A stretch of DNA of 64,000 nt, from NCBI RefSeq assembly GCF_003318255.1, contig NZ_QOCF01000028.1:372001-436000 (forward strand), in the 5' to 3' direction. Positions 1-8,319 of this stretch are shown in pieces. Both the position numbers and the translations under genes were made by a program. The stretch comes from Ruegeria sp. A3M17. GTDB taxonomy: Bacteria; Pseudomonadota; Alphaproteobacteria; Rhodobacterales; Rhodobacteraceae. The notes under the pieces are model-generated. The model searched no databases, was not told the DNA's origin, and saw nothing but the letters and a program-made list of their open reading frames with translations. Each line of letters starts with the position of its first letter. The first letter of the stretch is position 1.

Positions 1-341
1 CAGACGGCACCTGCATCCGCGACTATGTACATGTTTGCGATCTGGTCGATGCACACGTATTGGGATTGAACTGGTTGGAACAAGGCAAAGACAGCCGCGT
101 CTTCAACCTGGGCACCGGATCGGGGTTTTCGGTGATGGAGGTGATCAGCCACTCCAACGCCGTCACCAACCGCGACGTGCCCTATTCGATTGGACCGCGC
201 CGGGCTGGGGATTGCACAAAGTTGGTCTCTGGTTCTGTGCGCGCTGGTGAAGAACTTGGCTGGTCCCCCAAAAGGTCCACGTTAGAGACAATGATTGCCG
301 ATGCGTGGCGCTGGCATCAGAACGGCCATTACGAAAAATGA
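1..341 (+). CDS. galE: UDP-glucose 4-epimerase, C-terminal part (5' end outside window)
   Basis: Only the last 112 codons are present; the reading frame is open from base 3 and the start lies off the left edge. The visible part carries the GalE-type run RDYVHVCDLVDAH, the FNLGTGSGFSVMEVI segment and the late RAGD motif, all typical of the C-terminal substrate-binding half of UDP-galactose 4-epimerases (extended SDR family). The enzyme interconverts UDP-glucose and UDP-galactose (or the N-acetyl forms) to supply surface polysaccharide synthesis. The glycosyltransferases that follow fit that role. Whether it prefers UDP-Glc or UDP-GlcNAc cannot be told from this fragment. Confidence 0.9.
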   Translation, partial: DGTCIRDYVHVCDLVDAHVLGLNWLEQGKDSRVFNLGTGSGFSVMEVISHSNAVTNRDVPYSIGPRRAGDCTKLVSGSVRAGEELGWSPKRSTLETMIADAWRWHQNGHYEK

Positions 342-396
342 GCTTATTGTGACTGGTACAGGGGAAGATACGCTTCCGCCCATCTCATGGGTGCAA

Positions 397-1407
397 ATGT
401 ACAAGTTGCGGCTAAAACGACAGCGGTTGTTGTGGCGGTCCTTTCGCAGCCGCCATCAATTGTCTTGCCTGAACGACCGCACGGCGAACATCAAATCCGG
501 CGACATTCTGGCCTTCACCACGCTGCGCAATGAAATCACCCGCCTGCCCTGGTTCCTGCGCCATTATCGTGCATTGGGGGTTGATCACTTTCTGATCGTC
601 GACAACGACAGCGATGATGGCTCAGCGCCCTTTCTCAGGGAACAACCGGACGTGTCAATGTGGCAGACCCGGGACAGCTACCGCGCGTCGCGCTATGGGC
701 TGGATTGGCTGACCTGGCTGCAAATACGCTATGGGCACAACCACTGGACCCTGATGGTCGATGCGGATGAGTTGCTGATCTACCCCGATCATGACACCCG
801 GCCTCTGCGCGATCTGACTGACTGGCTGGATGATGAGGGACGGGTGGCGTTCGGCGCGCTGATGCTGGATCTTTATCCCAAAGGCCCGCTGGGAGAGCAA
901 CGCTACGACCCCAAGACCAACCCGACCGAGGTGGTGAGTTGGTTTGATGCCGCCCCCTACCGGTCACAACGGCAAAGCCCGCTGGGCAACCTTTGGGTGC
1001 AGGGCGGCGCGCGCGAGCGCATGTTTTTTGCCGACACCCCGCGTCGGTCTCCGACACTGAACAAAATCCCGTTGGTCCGGTGGTCGCGGCGCTACGCCTA
1101 TGTGAATTCGTGCCATTCCGCATTGCCACGCCATCTGAACGCCAGTTACGGAGGGCCCGGCGACACAGCGCCTTCCGGTGTATTGTTGCACACCAAATTC
1201 CTGCCCGAAGTTGTGGAAAAATCAAAGATCGAGAAAGAGCGCCGGCAACACTTTCACGATACCGAACAGTTTGCAGATTACTATGACGGCGTAGTGGATC
1301 GTCCGGTCATGTGGACGCCAGAGTCCAAGCCATACGACGGTTGGGAATCTTTGCAGCAACTGGGTCTGATGGGAACAATCGACTGGGAAAGCCACAACTC
1401 AAACTAA
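397..1407 (+). CDS. Glycosyltransferase, GT2-like (Glyco_tranf_2_4 type), copy 1
   Basis: This 336-residue protein resembles short cytoplasmic GT-A glycosyltransferases: an N-terminal strand followed by RNE, then VDNDSDDGS (nucleotide-sugar binding) and DADE (the DxD metal site). It has no membrane segment or signal peptide. The frame is open from ATG 295, inside galE, and GTG 349 and GTG 391 are also possible. ATG 397 is chosen because it makes the N-terminus (basic, YKLRLKRQR) align with the downstream paralog and gives the same length. None of the candidate starts has a clear ribosome binding site. It is roughly half identical by eye to the next gene, so the two are a tandem duplication. 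Donor and acceptor are unknown. Confidence 0.8.
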   Translation: MYKLRLKRQRLLWRSFRSRHQLSCLNDRTANIKSGDILAFTTLRNEITRLPWFLRHYRALGVDHFLIVDNDSDDGSAPFLREQPDVSMWQTRDSYRASRYGLDWLTWLQIRYGHNHWTLMVDADELLIYPDHDTRPLRDLTDWLDDEGRVAFGALMLDLYPKGPLGEQRYDPKTNPTEVVSWFDAAPYRSQRQSPLGNLWVQGGARERMFFADTPRRSPTLNKIPLVRWSRRYAYVNSCHSALPRHLNASYGGPGDTAPSGVLLHTKFLPEVVEKSKIEKERRQHFHDTEQFADYYDGVVDRPVMWTPESKPYDGWESLQQLGLMGTIDWESHNSN

Positions 1408-1530
1408 CGGTTTTTAAAGTCGTTGCTTCGAAAGATGGAAAAATGGCATAAAACGGCAATTGTCCGGCACCACTCTGGCTTGTACAGCCTCCGGGCACGC
1501 TCGCGTAAATAACAAAGGTTGGGCAGTCGC

Positions 1531-2541
1531 GTGGGCCTATTGGATTCATACCGAATGAGATTGCGGCGCAAGCGCCGTATATTGCGTTGCCTTCGAAAGC
1601 GGCGCGACCTTGTTCCCGTTTCCATAAATACAAATTTGATAACACGGAAAGACGTCCTGCTGGTCAGCGTCATACGGAATGAGAAAATTCGCCTGCCGTA
1701 TTTTCTGGCCTACTACCGGCAGCTGGGCATCAACCATTTTCTGTTCGTAGACAACGCCAGCAATGACGGGTCACTTGAATATCTGGCGGGTCAACCCGAC
1801 GTCTCGGTCTGGCGCGCCGATGCAAGCTATAAGCGTGCGTCGTTTGGAGTGGACTGGACAAACTATCTGTTGCGCAAATATGCACATGGCCACTGGGTTC
1901 TGACCGTCGATCCGGACGAATTCTTTATCTACCCGTTCTGCGATACACGGCCGATCCGCGCCCTGACCGACTGGCTGGACGGCTGCGCCGTGCGCAGCTT
2001 CAGTGCAATGCTGATCGACATGTATCCCGAAGGGCCGGTCGAAGACGCCATATATTCCGAGGGGCAAAACCCGTTCGAAATCGCCAAATGGTTTGATGCG
2101 GGCAATTATTCGATCACAAAAAACCCGACCTACGGAAATCTCTGGATTCAAGGCGGACCCCGCGCGCGGGTATTCTTTAAGGACACGCCGAAAAAAGCGC
2201 CTGCGCTAAACAAGATTCCTTTGGTGAAATGGGACAAGCGCTATGTCTATGTCAGCTCGACCCATGCGTTGTTGCCACGCGGATTGAATCAGGTGTTTGA
2301 TGAATGGGGTGGTGAAAAAACAAGCGGTGCGTTGTTGCACGCCAAACTCATCAGCACATTGGGCGAGAAGGCCCAGGAAGAGATGGAGCGCGGCCAGCAT
2401 TACCGCAGCTCTGACGAATATCGCGCCTATGCCGAACATCTGGCGGACATGCCCGAGTTCTGGTGCGACAAATCCGAAGCCTACATCAACTGGCGACAGC
2501 TTGAGATTCTGGGCCTCATGTCGAAAGGAAACTGGGCATGA
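1531..2541 (+). CDS. Glycosyltransferase, GT2-like (Glyco_tranf_2_4 type), copy 2
   Basis: This 336-residue tandem paralog of the preceding gene has RNE near the N-terminus, VDNASNDGS and DPDE in the places of the nucleotide-sugar and DxD motifs. Shared blocks such as GNLWIQGG and LNKIPLV run through the second half. GTG 1531 is preferred because AAAGG lies 12 bases upstream and the length then equals copy 1; TTG 1519 and ATG 1555 are in frame. The stop overlaps the start of the GT14-type gene by 4 bases (ATGA), so the two are probably translationally coupled. Likely a soluble transferase acting on a lipid- or protein-linked glycan; specificity is unknown. Confidence 0.8.
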   Translation: MGLLDSYRMRLRRKRRILRCLRKRRDLVPVSINTNLITRKDVLLVSVIRNEKIRLPYFLAYYRQLGINHFLFVDNASNDGSLEYLAGQPDVSVWRADASYKRASFGVDWTNYLLRKYAHGHWVLTVDPDEFFIYPFCDTRPIRALTDWLDGCAVRSFSAMLIDMYPEGPVEDAIYSEGQNPFEIAKWFDAGNYSITKNPTYGNLWIQGGPRARVFFKDTPKKAPALNKIPLVKWDKRYVYVSSTHALLPRGLNQVFDEWGGEKTSGALLHAKLISTLGEKAQEEMERGQHYRSSDEYRAYAEHLADMPEFWCDKSEAYINWRQLEILGLMSKGNWA

Positions 2542-4238
2542 GCAACCTGGGCATTGTCATGCTGGTTCACACTGCCCTAAACCGGGCCGGGCAAGTGGCT
2601 CGACACTGGACCTCTTCGGGGTGCCCGGTGGTGATCCATGTGGATCGCAAGGTGCCAAACAAGATCTATGCGGAATTCGTTGCCGCCTGCGCGAATGACC
2701 CGCTGATCCGGTTTTCTGACCGTCATGTCTGCAACTGGGGTGGGTGGGGAATCGTTGCCGCCTCGCAATCTGCCGCCGCACTGATGCTTGAGACGTTTCC
2801 CGATGTCCGCCATGTTTTCCTTACTTCGGGGTCCTGTCTTCCGTTGCGGCCAGTGGATGAACTGGTCAATTACCTCTCTGACCGGCCGCGCGTGGATTTC
2901 ATCGAAAGCGCCACAACCTCTGATGTGAGCTGGACTATGGGGGGCTTGGATCAAGAACGCTTTACCCTGAGATTTCCGTTCTCGTGGCGCAAGAACCGCA
3001 AACTGTTTGACGCCTATGTGAAACTGCAACGCGCATTGCGCATTCGGCGCTACATACCCGAAGGGCTGGTGCCACATATGGGAAGCCAGTGGTGGTGCCT
3101 GACCCGCCAAACCCTGTCGGCCATATTGCAGGATCCAAAGCGCGAGACCTATGACCGGTATTTCCGGCGCGTCTGGATCCCCGACGAAAGCTATTTCCAG
3201 ACGCTGGCGCGCCTGTATTCCACCCATATCGAAAGCCGGTCTCTGACCCTGTCCAAGTTCGACTATCAGGGTCGTCCGCATATTTTCTATGACGATCACC
3301 TGCAACTACTGCGCAGATCCGACTGTTTTGTTGCCCGCAAAGCCTGGCCCAACGCGGATCGACTGTATCAGGCCTTTCTGACCGATCAGGCCGGCGCCAT
3401 GAAACCCACTGAGCCCAACCCAAGCAAAATTGACCGGGTGTTTTCCAAGGCGGTCGAACGGCGCACACGCGGGCGTGACGGGTTGTACATGCAAAGCCGG
3501 TTTCCACGGCACGGCAACGAAAACGGGCTGACGGCCTCTCCGTATTCGGTTTTTCAGGGTTTTGCCGAGGTGTTCGAAGATTTTGAGCCTTGGTTGACCA
3601 ACATCACCGGCGCGCGTGTCCACGGGCATCTTTTTGACCCGAAGCGCGCTGAATTCGCCGGCGGAGAAACCATCGTCAACGGCGGCCTCAGCGATTGCGC
3701 AAAGCTGCGGGACTACAATCCAACAGCTTTCCTTTCGAACCTGATCTGGAACACGCGCGGCGAAAAACAGTGTTTTCAGTTCGGCCCCGCTGACACGCAA
3801 GAAATCAACTGGCTTTTGGCCCGGGACAAGAATGCGCTGATTTCAGTTATAACCGGGGCCTGGGCGATCCCGCTGTTTCGATCAAACCTGAACTTTGCCG
3901 ATATCCGGACCGAGGCCGCGCGGCTGCAGCAGATCGAAACCAAGCAACTGGAAATCTTGTCTTCTGTCTGGACCAAGGCGCGCGTGCGCAGGTGGACGTT
4001 GGCAGAATTCGTTGAATCTCCGGTCGAGCCTTTGCAAACCGCGGTCGAGGATACCGGAACCACCCAAACCAGCCACCTGACCGAAGCGCCGAAAATGGTG
4101 GATCTGTCCGGGTTCGGCCAGTTCCTGCAAAACCTGAAGAACCAGGGCATGCACCCTTATCTCATGGGCGATTTCCCACCGGACGACAGTTTTGCCGACC
4201 GGGTCCGGCCATATCGAAAACCCTATCTGGTGCAGTAA
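2538..4238 (+). CDS. Core-2/I-branching-type glycosyltransferase (GT14-like) with long C-terminal domain
   Basis: This 566-residue protein has an N-terminal third that matches the core-2/I-branching beta-1,6-N-acetylglucosaminyltransferase family. The signs are MLVHTALNRA at the start, IHVDRK (about 33-38), NWGGWG (67-72), LTSGSCLPL (95-103), GSQWWCLTR (182-190) and PDES (215-218). Residues from about 270 to 566 form a second region that I recall from Rhodobacterales homologs as an uncharacterised DUF592x-type domain; that name is from memory and is not certain. In bacteria such enzymes add branching or terminal sugars to surface polysaccharide. It overlaps the gene before it by 4 bases and is 6 bases from the sulfotransferase, so glycosylation and sulfation may act on the same polymer. 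Confidence 0.82.
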   Translation: MSNLGIVMLVHTALNRAGQVARHWTSSGCPVVIHVDRKVPNKIYAEFVAACANDPLIRFSDRHVCNWGGWGIVAASQSAAALMLETFPDVRHVFLTSGSCLPLRPVDELVNYLSDRPRVDFIESATTSDVSWTMGGLDQERFTLRFPFSWRKNRKLFDAYVKLQRALRIRRYIPEGLVPHMGSQWWCLTRQTLSAILQDPKRETYDRYFRRVWIPDESYFQTLARLYSTHIESRSLTLSKFDYQGRPHIFYDDHLQLLRRSDCFVARKAWPNADRLYQAFLTDQAGAMKPTEPNPSKIDRVFSKAVERRTRGRDGLYMQSRFPRHGNENGLTASPYSVFQGFAEVFEDFEPWLTNITGARVHGHLFDPKRAEFAGGETIVNGGLSDCAKLRDYNPTAFLSNLIWNTRGEKQCFQFGPADTQEINWLLARDKNALISVITGAWAIPLFRSNLNFADIRTEAARLQQIETKQLEILSSVWTKARVRRWTLAEFVESPVEPLQTAVEDTGTTQTSHLTEAPKMVDLSGFGQFLQNLKNQGMHPYLMGDFPPDDSFADRVRPYRKPYLVQ

Positions 4239-4244
4239 AGATAA

Positions 4245-5690
4245 ATGACCCCCCAATTTGACTATTTTATCATTCTTGCAGCCATGCGGACCGGTTCCAA
4301 CCTGCTAGAGGCGAACCTGAACGCCATCGAAGGGGTCACCAGCTATGGCGAGGCGTTCAATCCCCATTTCATCGGGCGCCTGAAATCCGACACTCTGCTG
4401 GGCATCTCGGTAGAAGAGCGGGATCGTGACCCTTCTACATTGCTTGAGGCAATCCGGCAGGCACCAGGAGAACTGAACGGGTTTCGCCTTTTTCAGGGAC
4501 ATGATCCACGTGTATTAGAGTCTGCTTTGGGCGATCCGCGTTGCGCCAAGATCATTCTGACCCGAAACCCTCTGGACAGTTTCATCTCGTTGAAGATTGC
4601 GCGCGAAACCAAGCAGTGGCAGCTGAAAAACATCAAGCGTCGTCGCGAAGCACAGGTTGAGTTCGATGCCGAAGCGTTCATGAAATACCTGAACCGGCAG
4701 CATGAATATCACCTGATGCTGTCGCAGCGTTTGCAGCAAAGCGGCCAGGCCCCATTTTACATTGCTTATGAAGACCTGAATCAGGTGCACCTGCTGAATG
4801 GTCTTGCCGCCTGGCTGGGTGTGTCCGGCAGGCTGTCGACGATCGACGAAACACTCAAACCGCAAAACCCCGAGCCGGCGCTGGCAAAGGTGACAAACCC
4901 CGACGAAATGGAGCAGGCGTTGTCACAAATCGACAGCTTCAACCTGCACAGCACTCCGAATTTTGAACCACGCCGACGTCCATTGGTGGCGAATTACGTT
5001 GCCGCACCAAAGACGCCACTGATGTACATGCCCATCCGCGGGGGAATGGAAAGCCCGGTAACAAGGTGGATGGCCGCGCTGGACCATGTTGATGTCGAAC
5101 AATTGCTGACCAATCAGAACAGAAAGCAGACGCGTCAGTGGTTTTTATCCAATCCCGGGCATCGAAAGGTCACCGTGCTGCAACACCCATTGGCGCGCGC
5201 GCACCGGGCCTTTTGCAGACATATCCTCAACACAGGTTCCGGCGCCTATCCGAAAATCCGACACGTCCTGCGCAACCGGCTAAAGATTCCGATCCCCGGA
5301 CAATTGCGCGATGGCAATTACCCGGTTGAGCAGCATTACGAGGCGTTTTCCGCGTTCCTGACATTCCTGCGTCAGAACCTTGCCCAACAGACCGCCATAC
5401 GCGTGGACGCGGCATGGTGCAGTCAGTCGCAGGCCCTTGAGGGGATGGCGTCCTTCGCATTGCCCGACCTGATCCTGAGGGAGGACGAAGTCGCAACCGC
5501 CCTGCCCGATCTGGCGCGCCGGATGGGGCATAGCACACCGCCTTTACCCGACCTAAGCGAACCGGATACTCCGTTTACCTTGGCTGATATTTATGACGAC
5601 AAACTGGAAACGCTGGCCGCCCAGGCATACCAGCGTGACTATATGCAGTTCGGATTTGGGCCCTGGAAACCGATTAGGGGCGCAGAGTAA
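4245..5690 (+). CDS. PAPS-dependent sulfotransferase, two-domain
   Basis: This 481-residue protein has the P-loop-like 5'-phosphosulfate motif AAMRTGSNLL (12-21) and the 3'-phosphate motif TRNPLDSFISLK (106-117). It therefore probably transfers sulfate from PAPS to a carbohydrate, as LpsS/NodH-type enzymes do. Residues about 258-460 look like a second, degenerate sulfotransferase fold: YMPIRGGMES in the place of the P-loop, LQHPLARAHRAF in the place of the 3'-phosphate motif, and a late RVDAAWC...LPDLILREDE block. The start ATG 4245 lies 6 bases after the GT14 gene. The 3' end overlaps the convergent L,D-transpeptidase gene by 17 bases. The second-domain reading is inference. Confidence 0.82.
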   Translation: MTPQFDYFIILAAMRTGSNLLEANLNAIEGVTSYGEAFNPHFIGRLKSDTLLGISVEERDRDPSTLLEAIRQAPGELNGFRLFQGHDPRVLESALGDPRCAKIILTRNPLDSFISLKIARETKQWQLKNIKRRREAQVEFDAEAFMKYLNRQHEYHLMLSQRLQQSGQAPFYIAYEDLNQVHLLNGLAAWLGVSGRLSTIDETLKPQNPEPALAKVTNPDEMEQALSQIDSFNLHSTPNFEPRRRPLVANYVAAPKTPLMYMPIRGGMESPVTRWMAALDHVDVEQLLTNQNRKQTRQWFLSNPGHRKVTVLQHPLARAHRAFCRHILNTGSGAYPKIRHVLRNRLKIPIPGQLRDGNYPVEQHYEAFSAFLTFLRQNLAQQTAIRVDAAWCSQSQALEGMASFALPDLILREDEVATALPDLARRMGHSTPPLPDLSEPDTPFTLADIYDDKLETLAAQAYQRDYMQFGFGPWKPIRGAE

Positions 5691-6192
5691 TCAGCGTTCC
5701 CCGGCTTACCATTGAATAGATCTCTTCGATCTCGTCATTCTTGACGGCGATGCAGCCCGCGGTCCAATCCGACGTCTTTTTAGCGCGCTTACGCTCTTTG
5801 CGACGGTTCGGTTGTCCGTGGATAAAGATATCGCCGCCGGGATCGACACCCATGGCCTTCGCTTTCGCGACATCTTCAGAGTTCGGGTACGAGATCCCCA
5901 GCGACAGATGATAGCGGCTATTGGGATTGCGCCGATCGATCAGGTAGCTGCCTTCCGGCGTGCGCCCATCGCCTCGCTTGGCTTTGGTTCCGCCGGGTGT
6001 GAATCCAAGATCAACCTCGTATTCTTTCAAGATCTTATCATTGTGCAAAAGATATAGCTTTCGCGCGCCCTTGTTGATGACCAGAGAGGTCACTTCGGGC
6101 CCGTTGTAAGTCAGAATTCTGGGGCTGGCCGAGGCACAAGCTGAGAGACTCAGCGTTGCCATCGCACCCAATCCAAATGCTCGACGATCCAT
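5674..6192 (-). CDS. L,D-transpeptidase (YkuD family) lipoprotein
   Basis: This 172-residue protein starts with a twin-arginine-like signal (DRRAFG) followed by a hydrophobic stretch and a lipobox ending LSAC, so Cys19 is probably lipidated and the enzyme anchored in the periplasm. The YkuD catalytic signature is present as FIHGQP (His125) and TAGCIAV (Cys147). Such enzymes make 3-3 crosslinks in peptidoglycan or attach proteins to it; some homologs cleave instead. ATG 6192 is chosen over GTG 6198 because an AGG motif is well spaced upstream. It is the last gene of a minus-strand run and lies 57 bases after the sodium channel gene. Confidence 0.87.
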   Translation of the reverse strand: MDRRAFGLGAMATLSLSACASASPRILTYNGPEVTSLVINKGARKLYLLHNDKILKEYEVDLGFTPGGTKAKRGDGRTPEGSYLIDRRNPNSRYHLSLGISYPNSEDVAKAKAMGVDPGGDIFIHGQPNRRKERKRAKKTSDWTAGCIAVKNDEIEEIYSMVSRGTLITLRP

Positions 6193-6249
6193 GTTCACTG
6201 CCTACTGCTCTTTTTCTCTGTATTATGCCAGAAAATGTGAAAACTGAAA

Positions 6250-7035
6250 TCACTTTTTGATGTTTTGCTGCTCTGTCAGGCGACGTTCGATGCTTTCAAG
6301 CCGCTCCAGCACTTCGTCACGATAGGCATCGGTTTTGACTTCGTCCTCGGCATGATGCGCATCCTGCATCGAATTCACGATCAAACCGACCAGCAGGTTT
6401 ACCACCGCAAAAGTGGTCACCATGATGAACGGCACAAAGAACAGCCAGGCGTAAGGATAGATCTCCATTACCGGGCGCACGATCCCCATGGACCAGCTTT
6501 CCAGCGTCATGATCTGGAACAGCGTATAGGCCGACAGGCCTAGATCGCCGAACCAGTCCGGGAAGGTCTGCGAGAACAGTTTGGTTGAAATCACCGCACC
6601 GATGTAAAACAGGATCGCCATAAGAAGGAACACGCTGGCCATGCCAGGCAAAGCCGAAATAAAACCTTCAACCACGCGGCGCAGGCGTGGCGCGACTGAG
6701 ATGACACGCAGAACCCGCAAAATCCGCAAAGCCCGCAGCACCGACAGACCGGACCCGCCCGGTACAAGAGCGATGCCGACAATCACGAAATCAAAGACGT
6801 TCCAGCCGTTGGTGAAAAACCTGCGCCCTGTGGCCAGCAGTTTAATCGCAATTTCAACAACGAAAATGGTCAGGCAAAGGCTATCCAGTGTCACGATCAA
6901 TGGACCCGCAGCTTCCATTAGGGTCGGTGATGTCTCCATCCCCAGCAGTACCGCGTTGAAGATGATGACACCGGTAATGAACTTCCCGAAAGCTGGTGCT
7001 TCGATAAAGGTCAGCAGGCGTTGGGTGGTCCCCAT
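6250..7035 (-). CDS. Bacterial voltage-gated sodium channel (NaChBac/NavSp family)
   Basis: This 261-residue single-repeat channel subunit is the usual size for BacNav. Segments S1 (about 17-35), S2 (48-67), S3 (78-92), S4 (98-114), S5 (128-150), pore and S6 (195-223) can be placed. S4 has arginines every third residue (101, 104, 107, 110). The selectivity filter reads TLESWSM (177-183), the sodium-selective BacNav form with Glu179. The C-terminal 25 residues are charged and look like the tetramerising coiled coil. Four subunits would form a pore in the inner membrane. A good AGGAG site precedes ATG 7035. It lies 21 bases downstream of the RNA methyltransferase gene. The physiological role is not shown; a link to flagellar sodium use or pH response is only a guess. 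Confidence 0.93.
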   Translation of the reverse strand: MGTTQRLLTFIEAPAFGKFITGVIIFNAVLLGMETSPTLMEAAGPLIVTLDSLCLTIFVVEIAIKLLATGRRFFTNGWNVFDFVIVGIALVPGGSGLSVLRALRILRVLRVISVAPRLRRVVEGFISALPGMASVFLLMAILFYIGAVISTKLFSQTFPDWFGDLGLSAYTLFQIMTLESWSMGIVRPVMEIYPYAWLFFVPFIMVTTFAVVNLLVGLIVNSMQDAHHAEDEVKTDAYRDEVLERLESIERRLTEQQNIKK

Positions 7036-7056
7036 TCGGGTGGTCTCCTGTAAGTC

Positions 7057-8280
7057 TTAAGAGTTCAGGGTGAACCTTGCGGCAAGTTCGGTGTGTGACG
7101 ACCATCGAAATTGGTCAACGACCTGTACCCATTCAAGGGTGTAGCCCGCATTAACAAGAATTTTCGCATCGCGGGCGAAGGTCACCGGGTTGCAGGACAC
7201 ATAAGCAATCACCGGGCGCAGGGCTTGCGCCAGTTCGGCCACTTGCGCCTCGGCCCCGGCGCGTGGCGGGTCGATCACCGCTGCATCAAAGAATTTCAGC
7301 TCATCGGGCATCAGTGGCCGCCGAAACAGGTCTCGCGCCTCGGTCGTTATTCGCTTGAGGCCCTGCGCCCTGCGCCACCCCTGATCCAGCGCTTGCGTCA
7401 TCGCAGGCTCGCCTTCGACGGCGTGAACCTCAGCCCCTTCTGCCAGAGGCAAAGAGAATGTGCCGCTGCCAGCAAACAGATCGACAATGCGCTTGGATCC
7501 ACCGACAGCTTCGGAAACAGCCTTTAACAGAGCCTGTTCTCCGTCTTTTGTCGCCTGCAAAAACGCACCGGGCGGAGGTATGACATCTGCCTGACCAAAG
7601 TGCTGGACCGGAGGCTGGCGCATGGCAATCACTTCACCATCCCAGCTGAGCCGGGCAAGACCGTGTTTCTCGGTCGCTTGTGCCAAAGCCAGCTCTAGCG
7701 GGCCGTCCAGCGGTTTGCCGCCTTTGACCGCCACATCAAGCCCGGCTTCGGACAAAGTTAGCGTCACCGCCAACACGCCTTTGCGGCTGCCACCCAAAAC
7801 GGCCAGCGCTTCGGCAACCGGAATGGCCGCGATCAGGACCGGGTCGAGCAAATGGCAATCCGGGATCTCGGTGATCGCGTCAGACGCGCGACCATGAAAC
7901 CCGGCCAGAGTGCCCTTTTTCGTCCGTCGAACCGCGATCGTCGCGCGACGGCGGGACCGCTCTGGTGACGTATGGATCGGGCGCATCGACGCCTCCAACC
8001 CCTGCGCGGCCAGCGCGTTGCGCACCACTTCGACCTTCCAATCCGCGACGAATCCATCTGCAGCGTGCTGCAACTGGCATCCACCACAGGACTTGTAGTG
8101 ACGACACGGTGCCTTGACCCGCTGATCCGAGGGCGTATCGACACGGATATCTGTCAGGAATTGATCCAGCAGCGTGCCGCTGACGACCTCACCCGGCAAG
8201 GTGCGCGGAGCGTAAACGGGGCCATCAGCGATGCCATCGCCTTGATGACCAAGGCGGGTAATGGTGTAGGTTTGGGTCAT
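7057..8280 (-). CDS. 23S rRNA/tRNA (uracil-C5)-methyltransferase, RlmD/TrmA family
   Basis: This 407-residue, SAM-dependent uracil-5 methyltransferase has a short TRAM-like N-terminus and Fe-S cluster cysteines in CRHYKSCGGC with a fourth in PDCHLL. The SAM site is VDLFAGSGTFSLPL, followed by IDPPRAG and the catalytic loop SCNPVTF, whose cysteine attacks uracil C6. The family methylates 23S rRNA U747 or U1939, or tRNA U54; the target cannot be fixed from sequence alone, so no symbol is given. It sits 39 bases after the ABC gene and 21 bases before the sodium channel gene, in one minus-strand run. Confidence 0.88.
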   Translation of the reverse strand: MTQTYTITRLGHQGDGIADGPVYAPRTLPGEVVSGTLLDQFLTDIRVDTPSDQRVKAPCRHYKSCGGCQLQHAADGFVADWKVEVVRNALAAQGLEASMRPIHTSPERSRRRATIAVRRTKKGTLAGFHGRASDAITEIPDCHLLDPVLIAAIPVAEALAVLGGSRKGVLAVTLTLSEAGLDVAVKGGKPLDGPLELALAQATEKHGLARLSWDGEVIAMRQPPVQHFGQADVIPPPGAFLQATKDGEQALLKAVSEAVGGSKRIVDLFAGSGTFSLPLAEGAEVHAVEGEPAMTQALDQGWRRAQGLKRITTEARDLFRRPLMPDELKFFDAAVIDPPRAGAEAQVAELAQALRPVIAYVSCNPVTFARDAKILVNAGYTLEWVQVVDQFRWSSHTELAARFTLNS

Positions 8281-8319
8281 GGGACGCCTGATACCGGGGC
8301 TTGGCCCGCAACAAAACCC

